From Prinsepia uniflora (lineage: Eukaryota; Streptophyta; Magnoliopsida; Rosales; Rosaceae), in the NCBI GenBank assembly GCA_032719365.1, contig CM064873.1, positions 10,326,501-10,390,500 on the forward strand: a stretch of 64,000 nucleotides of DNA, read 5' to 3'. Position 1 is the first letter of the stretch. Each line of letters begins with the position of its first letter. The notes under the pieces were generated by a model that was given only the letters and a program-made list of their open reading frames with translations, was not told where the DNA came from and ran no database searches. Positions 11,249 to 23,633 of the stretch are shown piece by piece. Both the position numbers and the translations under genes were made by a program.

Positions 11249-13155
11249 ATGTGGACTCTGTTTTCTAAATCCCCAGCTCCATCGCCTTCAAACTCTCCAT
11301 CCAGAAGCACCATACCACCTTCTTCCCCTCGCCACAGCTTCTCCGACTCTCTCATGGAGGAAAACATCGAAATAGCTCAGATGCTCATCACCAATTGGGA
11401 GTCTGAGCACTCTGATACTTCTTCCTACACCACCCTCAGTCCCTCACCTCTCTCTTCCACGACGACCGTCAAGAGGCCAGGCTCTACCTCAAGTCCATAA
11501 AGGACTTGCAGTCCGCCATGCATCACTTCCTTACCTCCCAACCCACCAGCGCCAAGAAGCTTATCCAGGCTCAGATTCTCATGCAATCCGCTATGAAAAG
11601 ACTCGAGAGGGAGTTTTACCAGATTCTATCGGCCAACAGAGAGTATTTAGACGCAGAGACTGTGTCGAGTCGGTCCTCCAGGGCCTCGGCCCGGTCCAGC
11701 GTCTCTGATTTGGATTCCGAGTCGGAGGACGAGGCCCGAGCCGCAACGGAATCTTTGGTATCCGCAGTGGACCAAATCTCAACTACCGCAATGTTCGATT
11801 TGAAATCCATTGCCGATTGTATGGTGTCGTCTGGTTACGGAAAAGAGTGCGTCAAGATTCACAAAATTATAAGAAAATCGATAGTCGACGAAGGCCTTTA
11901 CCTTCTCGGAGTGGAGAGGATGAGCCTCTCTCAGGTTCAAAAGATGGACTGGACTGTTCTGGAAACGAAGATCAAAACCTGGTTAAACGCCGTTAAATTC
12001 GCTGTCAAAACACTGTTTTACGGGGAGCGGCTGCTATGCGACCACGTGTTCGCCTCCTCGGACTCTATAGCAGAGTCGTGCTTCAACGAGATTACTAAAG
12101 AGGCCGCTCTAACTCTGTTTGGTTTCCCGGAATTGGTCGGAAAATGCAAGAAATTATCTCCCGAGAAAATGTTCCGCATTTTGGATTTGTACCAGGCCGT
12201 TTCGGATCTTTGGCCCGAGATCGAGTCCATCTTCTCATTCGAATCAACCTTGGCCGTCCGATCTCTGGCGGTTGATTCTTTGGTGAAGTTAGGCGAGGCA
12301 GTCCGCACGATGCTGGAGGATTTCGAATCGGCGATCCAGAAGGACTCGTCCAAGACCCCGGTCCCATCCGGGGGGGTCCACCCGCTCACTCGCTACGTCA
12401 TGAATTACATAACCTTCCTCGCCGATCACACAGAGATACTGGCGGATATAGTCGCTGACTGGCCTTTGACCATTCCTACTCCGTTGCCGGAGGCTTACTT
12501 CGGAAACTACGACGCCGATGAGCCGCCAATTTCAATACGGATCGCCTGGCTCGTGCTAGTCCTTCTCTACAAACTCGACGGGAAGACTGAGCTTTATAAA
12601 GACGTGGCATTATCCTATTTATTTTTGGCTAACAATCTCCAATACGTCGTCGCTAAGGCCCGCGGCTCAAATCTCAAGTACTTATTGGGCGAGTACTGGG
12701 TGGAGAATCACGAGTCTAAAGTCAAACAATACGCTGCGAACTACGAGCGGATGGGGAGGAGCAAGGTGTACGCGTCCCTACCGGAAGATCCAACGGCTGA
12801 AATTTCATCCGACAAAGCAAGGACCTACTTTAAGCGGTTCAACGCAGCGTTTGAAGAGGCGTACAAGAAACAATCGTTGTGGGTTGTCCCCCACGCGAAA
12901 CTCCGAGACGAGTTGAAGCTTATGGTGGCGAAAAAGCTGGTGCCGGTTTATTGGGCATTTTATGAGAGCCATAGAGTCGGGATGAGGAGGGAGTGCGGGG
13001 AGGACTCGTTGGTCAGATACGCTCCTGAGAATCTAGACAATTACCTGTCGGATCTTTTATATGGGGCCGTAAGTGGGGGGAGTGTTTCTTCATTTTCGTC
13101 GTCCACGTCGTCCGCATCCTCGTCCACACGTTCTCATGGTAGGCACGGTTGTTGA
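11249..13155 (+). pseudogene. EXO70H copy 2, frameshifted
   Basis: Near-identical tandem copy of the EXO70 gene at 5844-7742. The original start ATG is kept at 11249, with an in-frame ATG 15 bp upstream at 11234. After TCCTACAC, an 8-bp insertion (11439-11446, making CACCCTCAGTCCCTCA) shifts the frame, and translation from the original start ends at about 11500. The old frame is open again from an internal Met at 11506 to the stop at 13155, giving 549 residues that would keep the whole Exo70 C-terminal domain but lose about 85 N-terminal residues. So it may be a pseudogene or may express a shorter product from the internal start. By eye, about 445 bp matching 6566-7013 show no difference, while the flanks carry many. 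The original tail CHGR-type end is HGRHGC here. Confidence 0.85.
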
Positions 13156-13290
13156 GAAGTTTGGGTCAGTTGGGCTTTGCTGCTGCCGTTTCAGAATAAA
13201 TTGGAGTTGTTTTGGAATCTTTTGTTTGTTGTTACGTGACCAACAAGGAGATCATAACGAAGCGAATTACTTATCATTCGCTGTTGTGGT
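13156..13290 (+). repeat. 3' flank of EXO70 duplication
   Basis: This is the end of the duplicated block. It matches the copy 1 3' flank, except that about 149 bp present in copy 1 are absent; the junction here reads CCGTTTCAGAATAAATTGG. Similarity fades after the word CATTCGCTGTTGTG. Confidence 0.75.
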
Positions 13291-13789
13291 ATTTGGCCGC
13301 CTTTGAGATTAAAGTGACCATTTCTTTGGAATTATTAGGAATATGTTGGACTTAGCAGGCCGCGGTTAAAGTATTGTAAGCCGCTACATGAGACTTGTTA
13401 TTCTTTATATGTAGGAATGTAGGATAGTAGTTTCAACAAATCACGCAATGTCACTTATAGACGTAACCGACCGAGTTTATCATTTATCAATTACTATGCT
13501 TACTCTTCTCTTTCATTTTTATAGGAGCAAATAATAATAATCCCAGAAGAAGGAAGAATCTCAAGTCCCCAACTCCCAGTATTGGATTAAGGTGATGTAC
13601 GTAGGTGTCGTTTTTCGACAAAGTTGCAAAGCAAGCTCTGGCATATATGCATAAATTAATTAAAAGAGCATATATATATTGTTTGTACTGAATTTAATCA
13701 GCTCAAATAAAGTTTTAACAGTTCCGTAAAAAACACACACAGCCATCGGTTATACACACATCCAAGCAACTCAACCTTAGATAAAGAGA

Positions 13790-14235
13790 TGCAGAACGAT
13801 CTGGCTGACCACATTTGTTTAGCCTATCCCTAGTACGGTCTTGTAAACTGGTCCCATAAGCCTAATCTTGGACAGCGACACAAACAATCCTTAGGTACCT
13901 CGGCTGATAGAGTCATATAGAAAATGTGACTCAAGATCATACGAGGACACATATTAGCTTAATTTACTATTTTAGGACAACGGCATTTATTTCACATCAA
14001 GCTATTTCATTAACAACATTCAATACTAATATAAGGATACCTCCCCTCCAAAATGTAATGGTAATCTCGTACTTACGTTGCCTAAATTATTACAATATCA
14101 TCTACATTTAATCTTACTTAAGCATTAGAGACTATTAAATTGACACTAAACCGGTGCACCTTTACTCTTATCTTCTCCTTACAAGTCCTTTACTCAACGA
14201 GACGAGTCTAATTAAGTTGATCTATTTATTGCATC
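13790..14235 (+). repeat. Copy R2 of the ~0.5-kb repeat
   Basis: This is diverged from R1 (9822-10273), but the order of shared blocks is the same: GACCACATTTG, a block with ATAAGGATACC, TGCCTAAATTATTAC, CATTTAATCTTACTTAAG and CCGGTG. It ends in ATCAACA. It is probably an old LTR fragment. No coding sequence is present. Confidence 0.4.
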
Positions 14236-14737
14236 GATCAACACATATAAACGAGCCATGCATTTCATATTCTTCAATTCTGCATAACAACGATAGTGGG
14301 GCTGGCTTTCGGCTTTCGATCAAATCATCAAAGGCCCTTTGACCAGTCGATGTTCGTCGTCATATTGGGAGGCTCCAGCCTCCATATATCCTCTTGACTT
14401 TCTAACATTCATCGGCCCGGTCTTTTAAACTTTATTTTGGCATATACAAGTTACAAGTTATATATAGGTGATCAACTTTAGATGTTTCCTAAAGTCTACG
14501 CTCTTATTTGTAGAATGTAGAGTCCACATATATCACAAATGATTAGCATAAACAATGAAAAAGAAAAAAAAAAAGTAAAAAGAAAATGAATGGCATTGAT
14601 CATCCAGAAGAAATGAACACTCTTCTATAAAACATCAAATTTGAATAAAATCAGAAGGGGGAATTTTCAGTCAAAAGATCAAGATAAGCAATGTGTTTCG
14701 ATGCAACCAAATTACAATTTAACATGACAATTAGCTT

Positions 14738-17700
14738 TGTTGATGCAAGAAATTGACCAAATTAGACTCGCTTCGCTGAGTACATTTGGCTGCTCCTTTC
14801 GAGGTAGGAAGACCTGCATAGGAAGAGGGTAAGAGCAAAGGGACATCGGTGTGGTGCCGACTTAAGTAAGATTAATTAAGAATCATACTGTGGTAATTTA
14901 GGCAGTGTGAGGGGAAGATTGTCATTATCTTTTGAAGGGGGATACCCTTATATTTATAGTAGCATTGAATATGTTTGTGGTGTTTGTTGATATGTTTGGT
15001 GTATTTAACTGACCAGATGTGGTAGCCTATGTGTAGGTTGGCCTCTTTATGATTCCTCGGAGTGGCTGAGGGAGTGATCATGCCGATTAGTTGGTTGGTC
15101 AATAAGGTATGATCGACTTATACTATTCTGACCTTATTGTTGTGATCAGGAAGATGGTTGGTGTAACAACCCGTTCCGAGAATTGGGGTTAGTAGAGTGA
15201 TTAAGGTGTGATTAGTAAGGTTAATCAGGGGCTAGGTGGTCCCGAGGGGTCCGGGAACCTAGAATGACGATTTTGCCCCTGGGTCGGGCTGGCGAAATTA
15301 GGGGGGAAACGTTGACTTTTTATACGAACGGGTTTTGGTAAGTTGACCTAAGACCGTTAGATAGTTCTTGTTGTCCTGAGTTCGATGACAGGCGGCACGT
15401 ATTCATCGGACTTACGAGGTGAAAGTTACGGGTCTAGGAAGTTTTGGTAAAACCGTAAAAATGTGTTAACCAGAAGGGTATTTTAGTATTTTTGGGTTTA
15501 TGGGGATTTGTGCAGAGAGAGAAGGAATGGACGGCTGGGAGTTAATCAGGTGAGATAAGGAGGGATGGGATGGTGACATGTGGCAAGTGTGTAGTGGGTT
15601 CTGGGGGATTCTACGGTGTGTGCACGGTCATATTTTTGGAGTGTACCCGTGCCCGTGTTCGTGTTTGTGCGCAGAAGTAAACAGAAAACAGAGGGAGATC
15701 GTGAAGGAAATTGAGGGTGGTGGTGTGAGTGTTGATGAATTGTGAGTGTGTGAGGGTGATCAGAGAGTGAGAGGGAAGCAGTGAGAGAGGTTGACGGTGT
15801 GGTGGTTGTGTGTGAAGGTGTCAAGAGCTGCGGGGAAAACCAGGGGTAAAAGCAGGGAGGTTGTGAGGATTGTGGCGGTGACGGCCGTGTACGGGGCAAT
15901 TGGGACCGTGGTGGTGTCGTGCGGGTTGCGAGGAGTCAGCCACTACCAGCAGAGCTCACGACGGCGACAGGTTGCAGGTAATTTCTATTGCCCCGTGTTC
16001 ATGCTCTGTTTTGGCCGTGAACTTCAAGTCGGAAGTTGTGGCCTGAGAGGTTGAATCGAAGAGTCTAGGGGAGTTTAGGGAGTTAGTTGAGTCCAGGGCG
16101 TCCTTTGGTTGAGCTGCCGTGACGGGAGGTGCACGGTGGAGGTCGGTACGACGGAGGGACTCTGTGTGCCCTGTTTTCCCGTTTTGGTTCAAACCAAGAA
16201 TCGTGATCCTAGAGACTGAGTCGAAGGTCTAGGCGAGTCGGGTTAGGTTCCTTGAGGTTCTAGGAACCGTTTGGTCTTGCCACCGTGAAAGGAGGCTACC
16301 TGGGTGGCCGGATCGTGAAACAGAGTTTGGGGAGGTTTGATTTCGAGCTTGAGACGACGGGTAGGAGGCTGTGTCGAGGTGATTGGAGGATGGGGATGCT
16401 TAGAGTAAGGTTGGACGAAGCTTTAGGTGAAGAAAGGGAAGGAAATCGTGCAGGTACGGCGGAGAACCGTTGACGCCGGTTCAGCTGTAGCCTACTGTGT
16501 TGAACCGGGTCGACGTGAGGTTGACGGTGGCACTGTAGCAGGCGCGTGAGGGCCACGCGCAGCCACTTTGGGGCGGCGCGTGGAGGCGCGTGCGGCGGTT
16601 CTGGGAGAAACGGTCAACATAGTTTTTGGTCTAGGAGTTGTTGTGAGTTCAATGGAGTTGGTTTCGAGTCGATCGGAAGTCGTTTGAGTGTAGTTCCGCG
16701 AGGGTGAATGTGTAGGGTCCCGGGGTTTTAGATCTTTGGTCCGGGAATTTTTGAGGGCTTTTAGGTGAGTGTTCGTAGATGTGTTAGTGACGTAATTTGA
16801 CGGTGTTTGACAGGATCGGGATTTCCCGAGGGAGCCGAGGAACGGGCTGGACGTTCGGGACGCGAGTAGGGCTCAGTACTGTGAGTGGACCCTTTTCCTT
16901 AAACTCGATCATGCATAACTGTTTTTATAAATGTATTTTATGGTTTTGGCACGTTTAGGGTTTGGCACGTTTTTCGAGAAAATGTTGGTTTTCGGATTTT
17001 GATGCCACATTTGGGGATTTCCACTGATAAAGGTTTTCTAATAGTGATATACGGGTTATGAAATGTGATTTGTGATTACATGGGGTTTTGGTATGGAAAT
17101 GGATATTTTCCGGATTTGGGTTCGGAATGACGGTTCTAGATGCCGGGAGAGCATCAGACCAGTGATTTCGGATTCGGGTTTGGATGAGGATTTGGTAAAT
17201 GGTTTTCAAATGGTTTTGGGATTGGATTTGCTGGATCTGGATATTGGGTTTAAAGACCCGGATATATGTGACGGGGGACCGGCCGGATTGGGTTTAAAGA
17301 CCCAGATTGAGTTTAAAGACTCGGGAGTTTAAAGACTCGGATATATATTGATTTCCCCCGTAGGCCTTGAGTTTAAAGACTCGGGAGTTTAAAGACTCGG
17401 ATATGATTAAGGCCTGGATTGAGTTTAAAGACTCGGGAGTTTAAAGACTCGGATAGATCCAGCAGGTTTGATCGAGGAAATGATGATTTAGTGGTTATGG
17501 TTTATGAAACGGTTTTCTGATACTCGTGTGTGGTTTCTTATGGTATTTTATAGTGTTTCTGTTTCTTATGATGTTTAAGAATGATTTTTTTATAAATGTG
17601 TTTATAACTGTTGGTTATGCATGTGGTTTCAAAACGGAGGGTTAACTCGGTTTTCTTGTAAAATGGTTTTTGAACTTTTGTACTTTTGGTCCACTCACAT

Positions 17701-18137
17701 TTTCTGTTTTAAATTGCCCTCCAGGTTGTGGAGCTAGCGCGGGGTCTTGACGTCGAGGCAGAGTCTGAGGCATAGAAGCGACGTGAGGGATCCTAGAAGA
17801 GTTTAAAATCTTCTGTGTGCGTGTACTTTCTCGGTTTTTATTTTCCTTGTAATGTAGTGCTATGCTCTGTAAACGATACGGATTTTGGGATATTTTGTAA
17901 TTACTCCTGCGTTTGACTGGGTTCGAGTGAGCATTCCTTAGGTGTTGTGTCGGGGAGTCAGACGGGAGCGGGATTTACCTTGGGTTTCGGGGTGAAACCG
18001 GGGTGGGTCCTGACAGTTGGGGGGTCCTGGTCGAGCATATATGGTCAGTTAGCCTTGATTGGTTTAAGCGGGCCTTAATGGTTGCTTAGGCAGGTCCTCT
18101 CAACCTTTGGTCAGGCCGACTAGTTTAGGTACGAACA
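14738..18137 (-). mobile_element. Old solo LTR R3 split by LTR A
   Basis: Read on the minus strand, the element starts TGTTCGTACC and ends CATCAACA, the classic TG..CA LTR form. The flanks AGCTT (14733-14737) and AGTTT (18138-18142) match at 4 of 5 bases, fitting a decayed target duplication. Removing the 2859 bp of LTR A plus its duplication leaves about 541 bp, similar to R1 and R2. It carries the same CTATAAATATAAGGG promoter-like block. No internal retrotransposon region is left, so it is a solo LTR. Confidence 0.6.
15162..18015 (+). mobile_element. Large LTR-like element A (solo)
   Basis: 2854-bp element with ends TGTAACAACCCG and GGGTCCTGACA, flanked by perfect 5-bp duplications GTTGG (15157-15161 and 18016-18020). 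TG..CA ends plus a 5-bp duplication indicate a solo LTR; no gag or pol is seen. The left part has TTGAC-containing promoter-like DNA and a GC-rich block around 16550-16600. The central module runs between TGTGAGTGGAC (16880-16890) and GTCCACTCACA (17689-17699). It holds eight GGGTTTAAAGACCC/GAGTTTAAAGACTC palindromes at about 17250-17455. The internal open frames are short and unrelated between copies, so I do not call them genes. Confidence 0.8.
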
Positions 18138-18142
18138 AGTTT

Positions 18143-20261
18143 AAATATAAGAAATTATGTAACAAACCGTTTGAATCTTTGGTAAACAAATTAAAAAATT
18201 TACATTTGAAGAAAATGTTATATATATATATAGAAATAATTTAAAGAGTTATTTAGAATGATTATTAGATGGTCACTTGCAGTAAAGGATTCCCTACTCT
18301 TTTTGGTGTAGAATTTTTCTTAAAATATGACAATTTCCAAGCCCAGCAACAAGTATAGAAGGCCTGAGAAATTTTTCTCCTCGGGTATTTTTGAAGCCCA
18401 ATAAGAATTAAAACGCCCAAGTATCCACTGTAAATATGACCTATATATCCAAGTGTTAGCGGAGGAGAATGGTTTTGACTGATGAACTGGCTCGAACCAT
18501 AAGTGGTTGGGTAGTGAATGACAGTTCTAAGTAAGCAGGCACTGTAGTCGAGATTTGATTCTCATATTTATACTTATGATCACGGATTTATTTGAGACGA
18601 CATTCTGTGGAATATGGATCGTGACTCGTGAGCTGATTATTGCCCAATGAATTTGTCCAGCCGATATCTCATTAACATCAGAAAGCAACACCAATGAGGA
18701 TTGGGAAATCTCTAGCTTGGCACTGAAAAAGAAGTACTATGAACTAAGGATAATGGGGAGGGTCGGGTACAATATTATTACACCCATACATGATTTCACT
18801 ATAGTTTTTAATCTCCAAACCCTCATTTATACTCAATTATTACAATCTGGATATTACCCATTTTTTTTCCCAAAGGATATTACCCATATTCACTTCTATA
18901 GGTTAATAACACCCTCATATGTTCCCCAAAAATCCGCTTTACAATAATTTTTTTCTTAACATACTTTATGATGAAAATAAAATGGAGATAATATATTAAT
19001 AGCAAACAATATATTGTGATTGGGTTCGAATTGAGGGACATTAATATCGTACTCAACTCGTATCTATGCAGGTATTCTTAAAAAAAAAAAAAAAATCCAA
19101 ACCCAACCCCTACTCATTTGTTCTCATCTATATATCTTCCCAATCTAGTAGAGTATCCGTAGGTACCCGTATCCACGATTTTCACTACCATCCCTCCTAT
19201 GAACAGTCATGTGCATTCACGGTTCACCAAAGAAAATGATAGCAAGCAAACTAGGCTATGCATTGAAGCTTCATGTGATCGTACATTGATTGATATGGAA
19301 CTAGGCTCTCAATCATATATTTTCATTTAAAATTCCTAAGTGATCAAGAGGATCAACTTAATTACGCTTAGAGAATGGTATCTCAATTTCCCGCGAAAAA
19401 ACAACAAGAATATGAACATACACACATTTATTAACTAAGATAAATCAAATTATGCGATATCCACCCTTTTTTTATATCCATATATTATATTAAGTAAAGA
19501 ATTTATTTCACTTTAGTTATATGCATCAACTGCATGTCATTTAGTATTAGCTTTGATGACATTTTTATCTATATGTTACGTGGAAAGCAACGACGAAGTC
19601 AGGAATTTTATAGAATTGTGCTAATATTCCTAAGTTTAGTTTGTTATAATAAAACCTACTTTTTTCCCTTCTCTCCAACCCTGCCCTAGCCCACTCTATC
19701 CTTCATCCTTGGCGGGAGATCTTACTTTTTAGCTTCGACTCTTTTAAAGAGCGATGTGATACTATGCCAATAAATATATTGTAATCCATTATTTCAAAAT
19801 CATTGTATAAAAAAAAATGTTACAGGCAGCAGCTTTGTCACGTTGAGTGAATAGAGAATAGATCGCTTATATATATATCCCAAGGATTTTGATGATCATA
19901 TATAGTTGAGCACATTAATTAAGGCGGCCTCCAACTTCATGAAGTTCATGATCATGATATTATTGTGTTTTTAGCTAGAGCAGTAGTGAGACATTACTAT
20001 CCAACATGTGTAATGTTGGTTGAGTATTGAAGAATTTCTCAATAATATACGCCAAAATCAAATGAATTATGCACACAAGTAGGCAAAAAATGAAAGCGAA
20101 ACTGAGAATTAAAGTCGCCCCATTAATATTAACAAGGAAAATGAATTATAAGCCACAACACTATAGCTTGTATCAATCATATCCATATCTTATATATATG
20201 GTTTTATTACAACTTGCATCAAAATGTTTATTTTCGGAATTTTTTTTTTAGGAATATCTAT
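18143..20261. other. Repeat-poor AT-rich spacer
   Basis: No gene is supported. The stretch contains a (TA)n run near 18217, a poly-A tract near 19079-19095 and short open frames without domains. Some tRNA-like B-box words occur near 19022, but no complete SINE or tRNA could be defined. Confidence 0.45.
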
Positions 20262-20470
20262 ATGTTAGAGTGTGAGGCAATATCCTATATCAGAAAAACA
20301 CAAGTTAAATTTGTGATTTTAAATAAGCATGAGCTACTTCTCCATTGCAATTGATTTTGAGATGGAATCTCAATTTTTATATGTTATCAGAGCTGGTTGT
20401 CCTACTTGTAAGGTTTAACGCCACACGTGTCGCACGTTACCCATACATGATGACGCTCAAACTACGCATT
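20262..20470 (+). repeat. LTR end and primer-binding-site remnant
   Basis: The stretch starts TGTTAGAGTGTGAGGC and, about 125 bp later, reads TATGTTATCAGAGCTGG. TATCAGAGC is the usual methionine-tRNA primer-binding-site core of plant Copia and TRIM elements. I read this as a short LTR followed by its primer site, from a TRIM or decayed Copia element. The other end was not found. Confidence 0.4.
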
Positions 20471-20579
20471 AAATTAAACATGTAATTTAAGTATTATGCA
20501 ATTTAAACCCTTTTTGTATAGATGTAGTATTGGTAAATAGGGATCGTTTTTAATCGGGAAAATTAGAGAATATTAATAA

Positions 20580-20735
20580 TGTGTTAGTGAGAAAGAATAA
20601 TAAATAATCAAAGAATAAATGAATAAAAGAATCATGAATGAATAAATGAATTAATGAATAAAATAATAAAAGAATAAAAGAATAAAAGAATAAAAGATAA
20701 ATAATTAAAGAATAAAAGAATGAAATGGGAGGTTT
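20580..20735. repeat. AATAAAAG-rich minisatellite
   Basis: Imperfect tandem array of GAATAAAA and GAATAAAT units, cleanest near 20665-20700. It is low-complexity DNA with no gene. Confidence 0.8.
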
Positions 20736-20988
20736 TGAATAAAGTGTAACTTAAACTACATTTTAACACTAACTAAGAATTAAATTAAAATTAACAATAA
20801 CATTATTTAAACTACTTCTAAAATAGACTTCCTTTAAACACAATTTTTACCAGCACTCTAACATTTAGTGCATATTGAACCAATCACAAAATCTTACCTC
20901 AATTACTTCAATTACCAAAATACGTTTTTCAATATTATAAATGCACCGATAGCAGTTGACATTTAAATCTCTTCAATCATATTCTAAG

Positions 20989-23628
20989 TGACAAGACCCA
21001 TCCCGATTATCCCTCGATAACCGTGAAAGATCCTGCTCCCGTCTGACAATAACTCGAAAGTGCCAAAAGTAGTTTCACATACATACATATAGAACATATA
21101 AACGATAAACATTGTCAGACAAGGGATAGTTCAGTATTCCGAGACCGTTGACCTGGTCAACAGGTTTACAGAGCATAGGAAATATTTACAAGTAGGGATC
21201 AAAATCCTACGCTGCAAAGTGTCTGAGTACGCAACAATCTTTTTATTCCTCTGCCTCGATATTAGCCTCAGTACCTGTGCACTGGCCTGGAGGGCAAATA
21301 AAACATCAAAGGTGTGAGTGGACAAAAATCAAGTTTAGAAATACATTTATCAAAATATAGTCTTACCCTCCAGTTTTCACAAACATGCATGCATATCATA
21401 GCTCATAAATCAAATAATTAAGATATGAATATAAATCTCAAACATCAATGAAAACATAGGATCCAGGTCCAATATAGAGTCACGTTATCCCTGCAACGCG
21501 TGCAAATCAATAGGCTCAAGGACCGCTCAAATCCCGAGCATCCGCCGCTGTGAACACATCACCAACCGGCAATCCAGGTCGTTATGAACATATCACTGAC
21601 TGACCTCCATATAATCCAGCACATCTGGTCTGAGTCGAGCCTCCATTGGCTGCACGACAACTAACCGTGCTACGTGACCTCTCCGGGGTAAACACTTCCA
21701 TCCCGGAGGCGAGCGTTATCTCCAGGGTTCATTTCGGGGAAAACATATTCCACACCGAAAGCCCTCATATATCATCATCATAAAAATTAGTGAAAACAGT
21801 TACATTTAATATCAAAACCATTATCAACATTCGTAAACCAGTTTCACGCAAATCTGTGCAATCATAATCTCAATTATAACATAAATTCATCAAATCTAGT
21901 TCCAGACTCATAATCAGAGTCAAAATCAAGCTCAAATCTTGGGCCTTCGCCCAAAACAACAATATCAAGGGTTTCTCGAAAATCGTGCCCAAAAACATAT
22001 AAAATAATATAATATTCCCAAAATCCGAAAATCATCATATCGAAACATTAATCATACCAAATCATTTCAAATCATATTATAAGACATTTAAAACGTATAT
22101 GCATGCATTCAGGGTAGAAAACAAAAGTCCATTCACACACCGTCCAGATTGTTCAGTTTCGAGCTGTTCGTGCTCTTCCGACGTCCTGGGAGTATTCGGG
22201 CCTGTCAAATAAGTAATATGAGATTACTAACTTGTCACATAAGTCCCTGTACAAATTTCCTAATCGTCGGAATAAAATAATATTATTTTAAAAGTAACCT
22301 ATACGCTTCGGGTATGCAAAACTACTCTAAGTTCATATCCGATTGACTCGAAACCAACGCTAATAGGTCGTATCATCGAGAGTATCAAAATTACTGTTGG
22401 ACCCAAGGTGAGATTCCCGGCCACGCGCCCTCACGCGCCGCCACAAGCGGCTGCGCGTGAAAGCCACGCGCCGTGAACAGTGCACTGCTACAGTGCTTCT
22501 CCCTCACCCGTTTCTCTAATAAACGGGTCTGCAACCCGCGATCATACCCGGTGCAATCTCCTTCGATTCAGCCCTAATTTCGTCCATTCTTTCACTTATT
22601 CACATCAATTCAATCTAACTTACGATTCTGTAACTTCAATTTAATCAATTAAGCCCTAAAACTCCTCGACTCAAGATGAACACCCGACAGGTTCTAACTC
22701 GGGTTCTACCCAAAACGGATCTGTTTCTTTCAATTGATCACACCAGAAGTATCCTAGGGCCATTACAAACACAATTATGAAATCAATTTTAAAGTTCCTT
22801 ACCTCTAAATAATCGAACTCAAACTCAAATGTTCAAAACAGTCGCAGGGCCTGTTCGTCACCAATTCTCCACCAATTTCCTTCCCAATCGATTCAGTTTG
22901 ATGGGTTTAGCTCCCAGAAAGCTTAATATCACCTCAATTTCACACGAAACCGTCTCAAAAATCAAAATCGATATTTAAGATTGTTGGTGGTTTTTCGGGT
23001 ATGTCTAGTATGGGTTTCCCTTGAGTTCTCTTTGTTTTCTTTTGGTTTTTCTCTCTAACTTACTCTAATTTATCACGTTCTTGCACTGATTTCTGTTGGT
23101 TTGCTAAGAATCGATCAAAGTGAAGAGAGGATATGTTCTTTGTATTCTCTGTGTTCTTTCTCAGTCGAGTATGGTGCTAATTATCCAACAGTACAAATTA
23201 ATTAATTGTATTAATTAGACACTAAAACACCCAATGCCACTAATGATCATTTGTGAGTGACATGTGTCACTCCCAATTCTGCCTGAGTCATGTTAAGGGC
23301 TAATTCAGCCACTTAATTCATTTAATTAATTCTACTGTAGTTACTTCATTACTCCCTGTTCATATTTACCATTTTACCCTTGAGGTCACAAATGACCATT
23401 TTGCCCCTGAACTTCCCAGACCTATAACTTTGTCATACGAGCTCCGTTTTCGACGTGCCACCTGTCTACGGATTCAGCGTCTCGGGACCTACACAACGGT
23501 CCTCGACAAATGTGCAAAAAGTATTTGCAACAAAAAGCCAACTTTTAGCCATATTCCTCCAAGGGTAAAAACGTCATTTTCACATTATTTTAATATTTTA
23601 CATTTTTTGGATTTTTCGGGGCGTTACA
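20989..23628 (-). mobile_element. Large LTR-like element B (solo)
   Basis: 2640-bp element. On the plus strand it begins TGACAAGACCC and ends GCGTTACA, so it lies in the minus direction. It is flanked by perfect CTAAG duplications (20984-20988 and 23629-23633). The central module is framed by TGTGAGTGGAC (21313-21323) and GTCCATTCACA (22127-22137, one mismatch), with CATGCATGCAT-type words inside. It has a GC-rich CACGCGCC cluster near 22420-22475 and an AGTGCACTGCTACAGTGC segment. It is the most diverged copy: the TTTAAA palindrome array is absent, though stems such as TTGGGCCTTCGCCCAA remain. Confidence 0.78.
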
Positions 23629-23633
23629 CTAAG

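Noticed and set aside
15546..17332. Several 60-117 residue open frames within element A
   Set aside because: They are not conserved between sister elements and show no domain; GC-rich chance frames.
17255..17455. Regularly spaced palindromic repeats resembling a CRISPR array
   Set aside because: Plant nuclear DNA, very short and irregular spacing, no cas genes, and the same repeats recur in several copies of one transposon family.
18480..19100. Possible SINE or tRNA-like sequence
   Set aside because: Only loose B-box-like words and a poly-A tract; no A-box at the right distance and no foldable cloverleaf.
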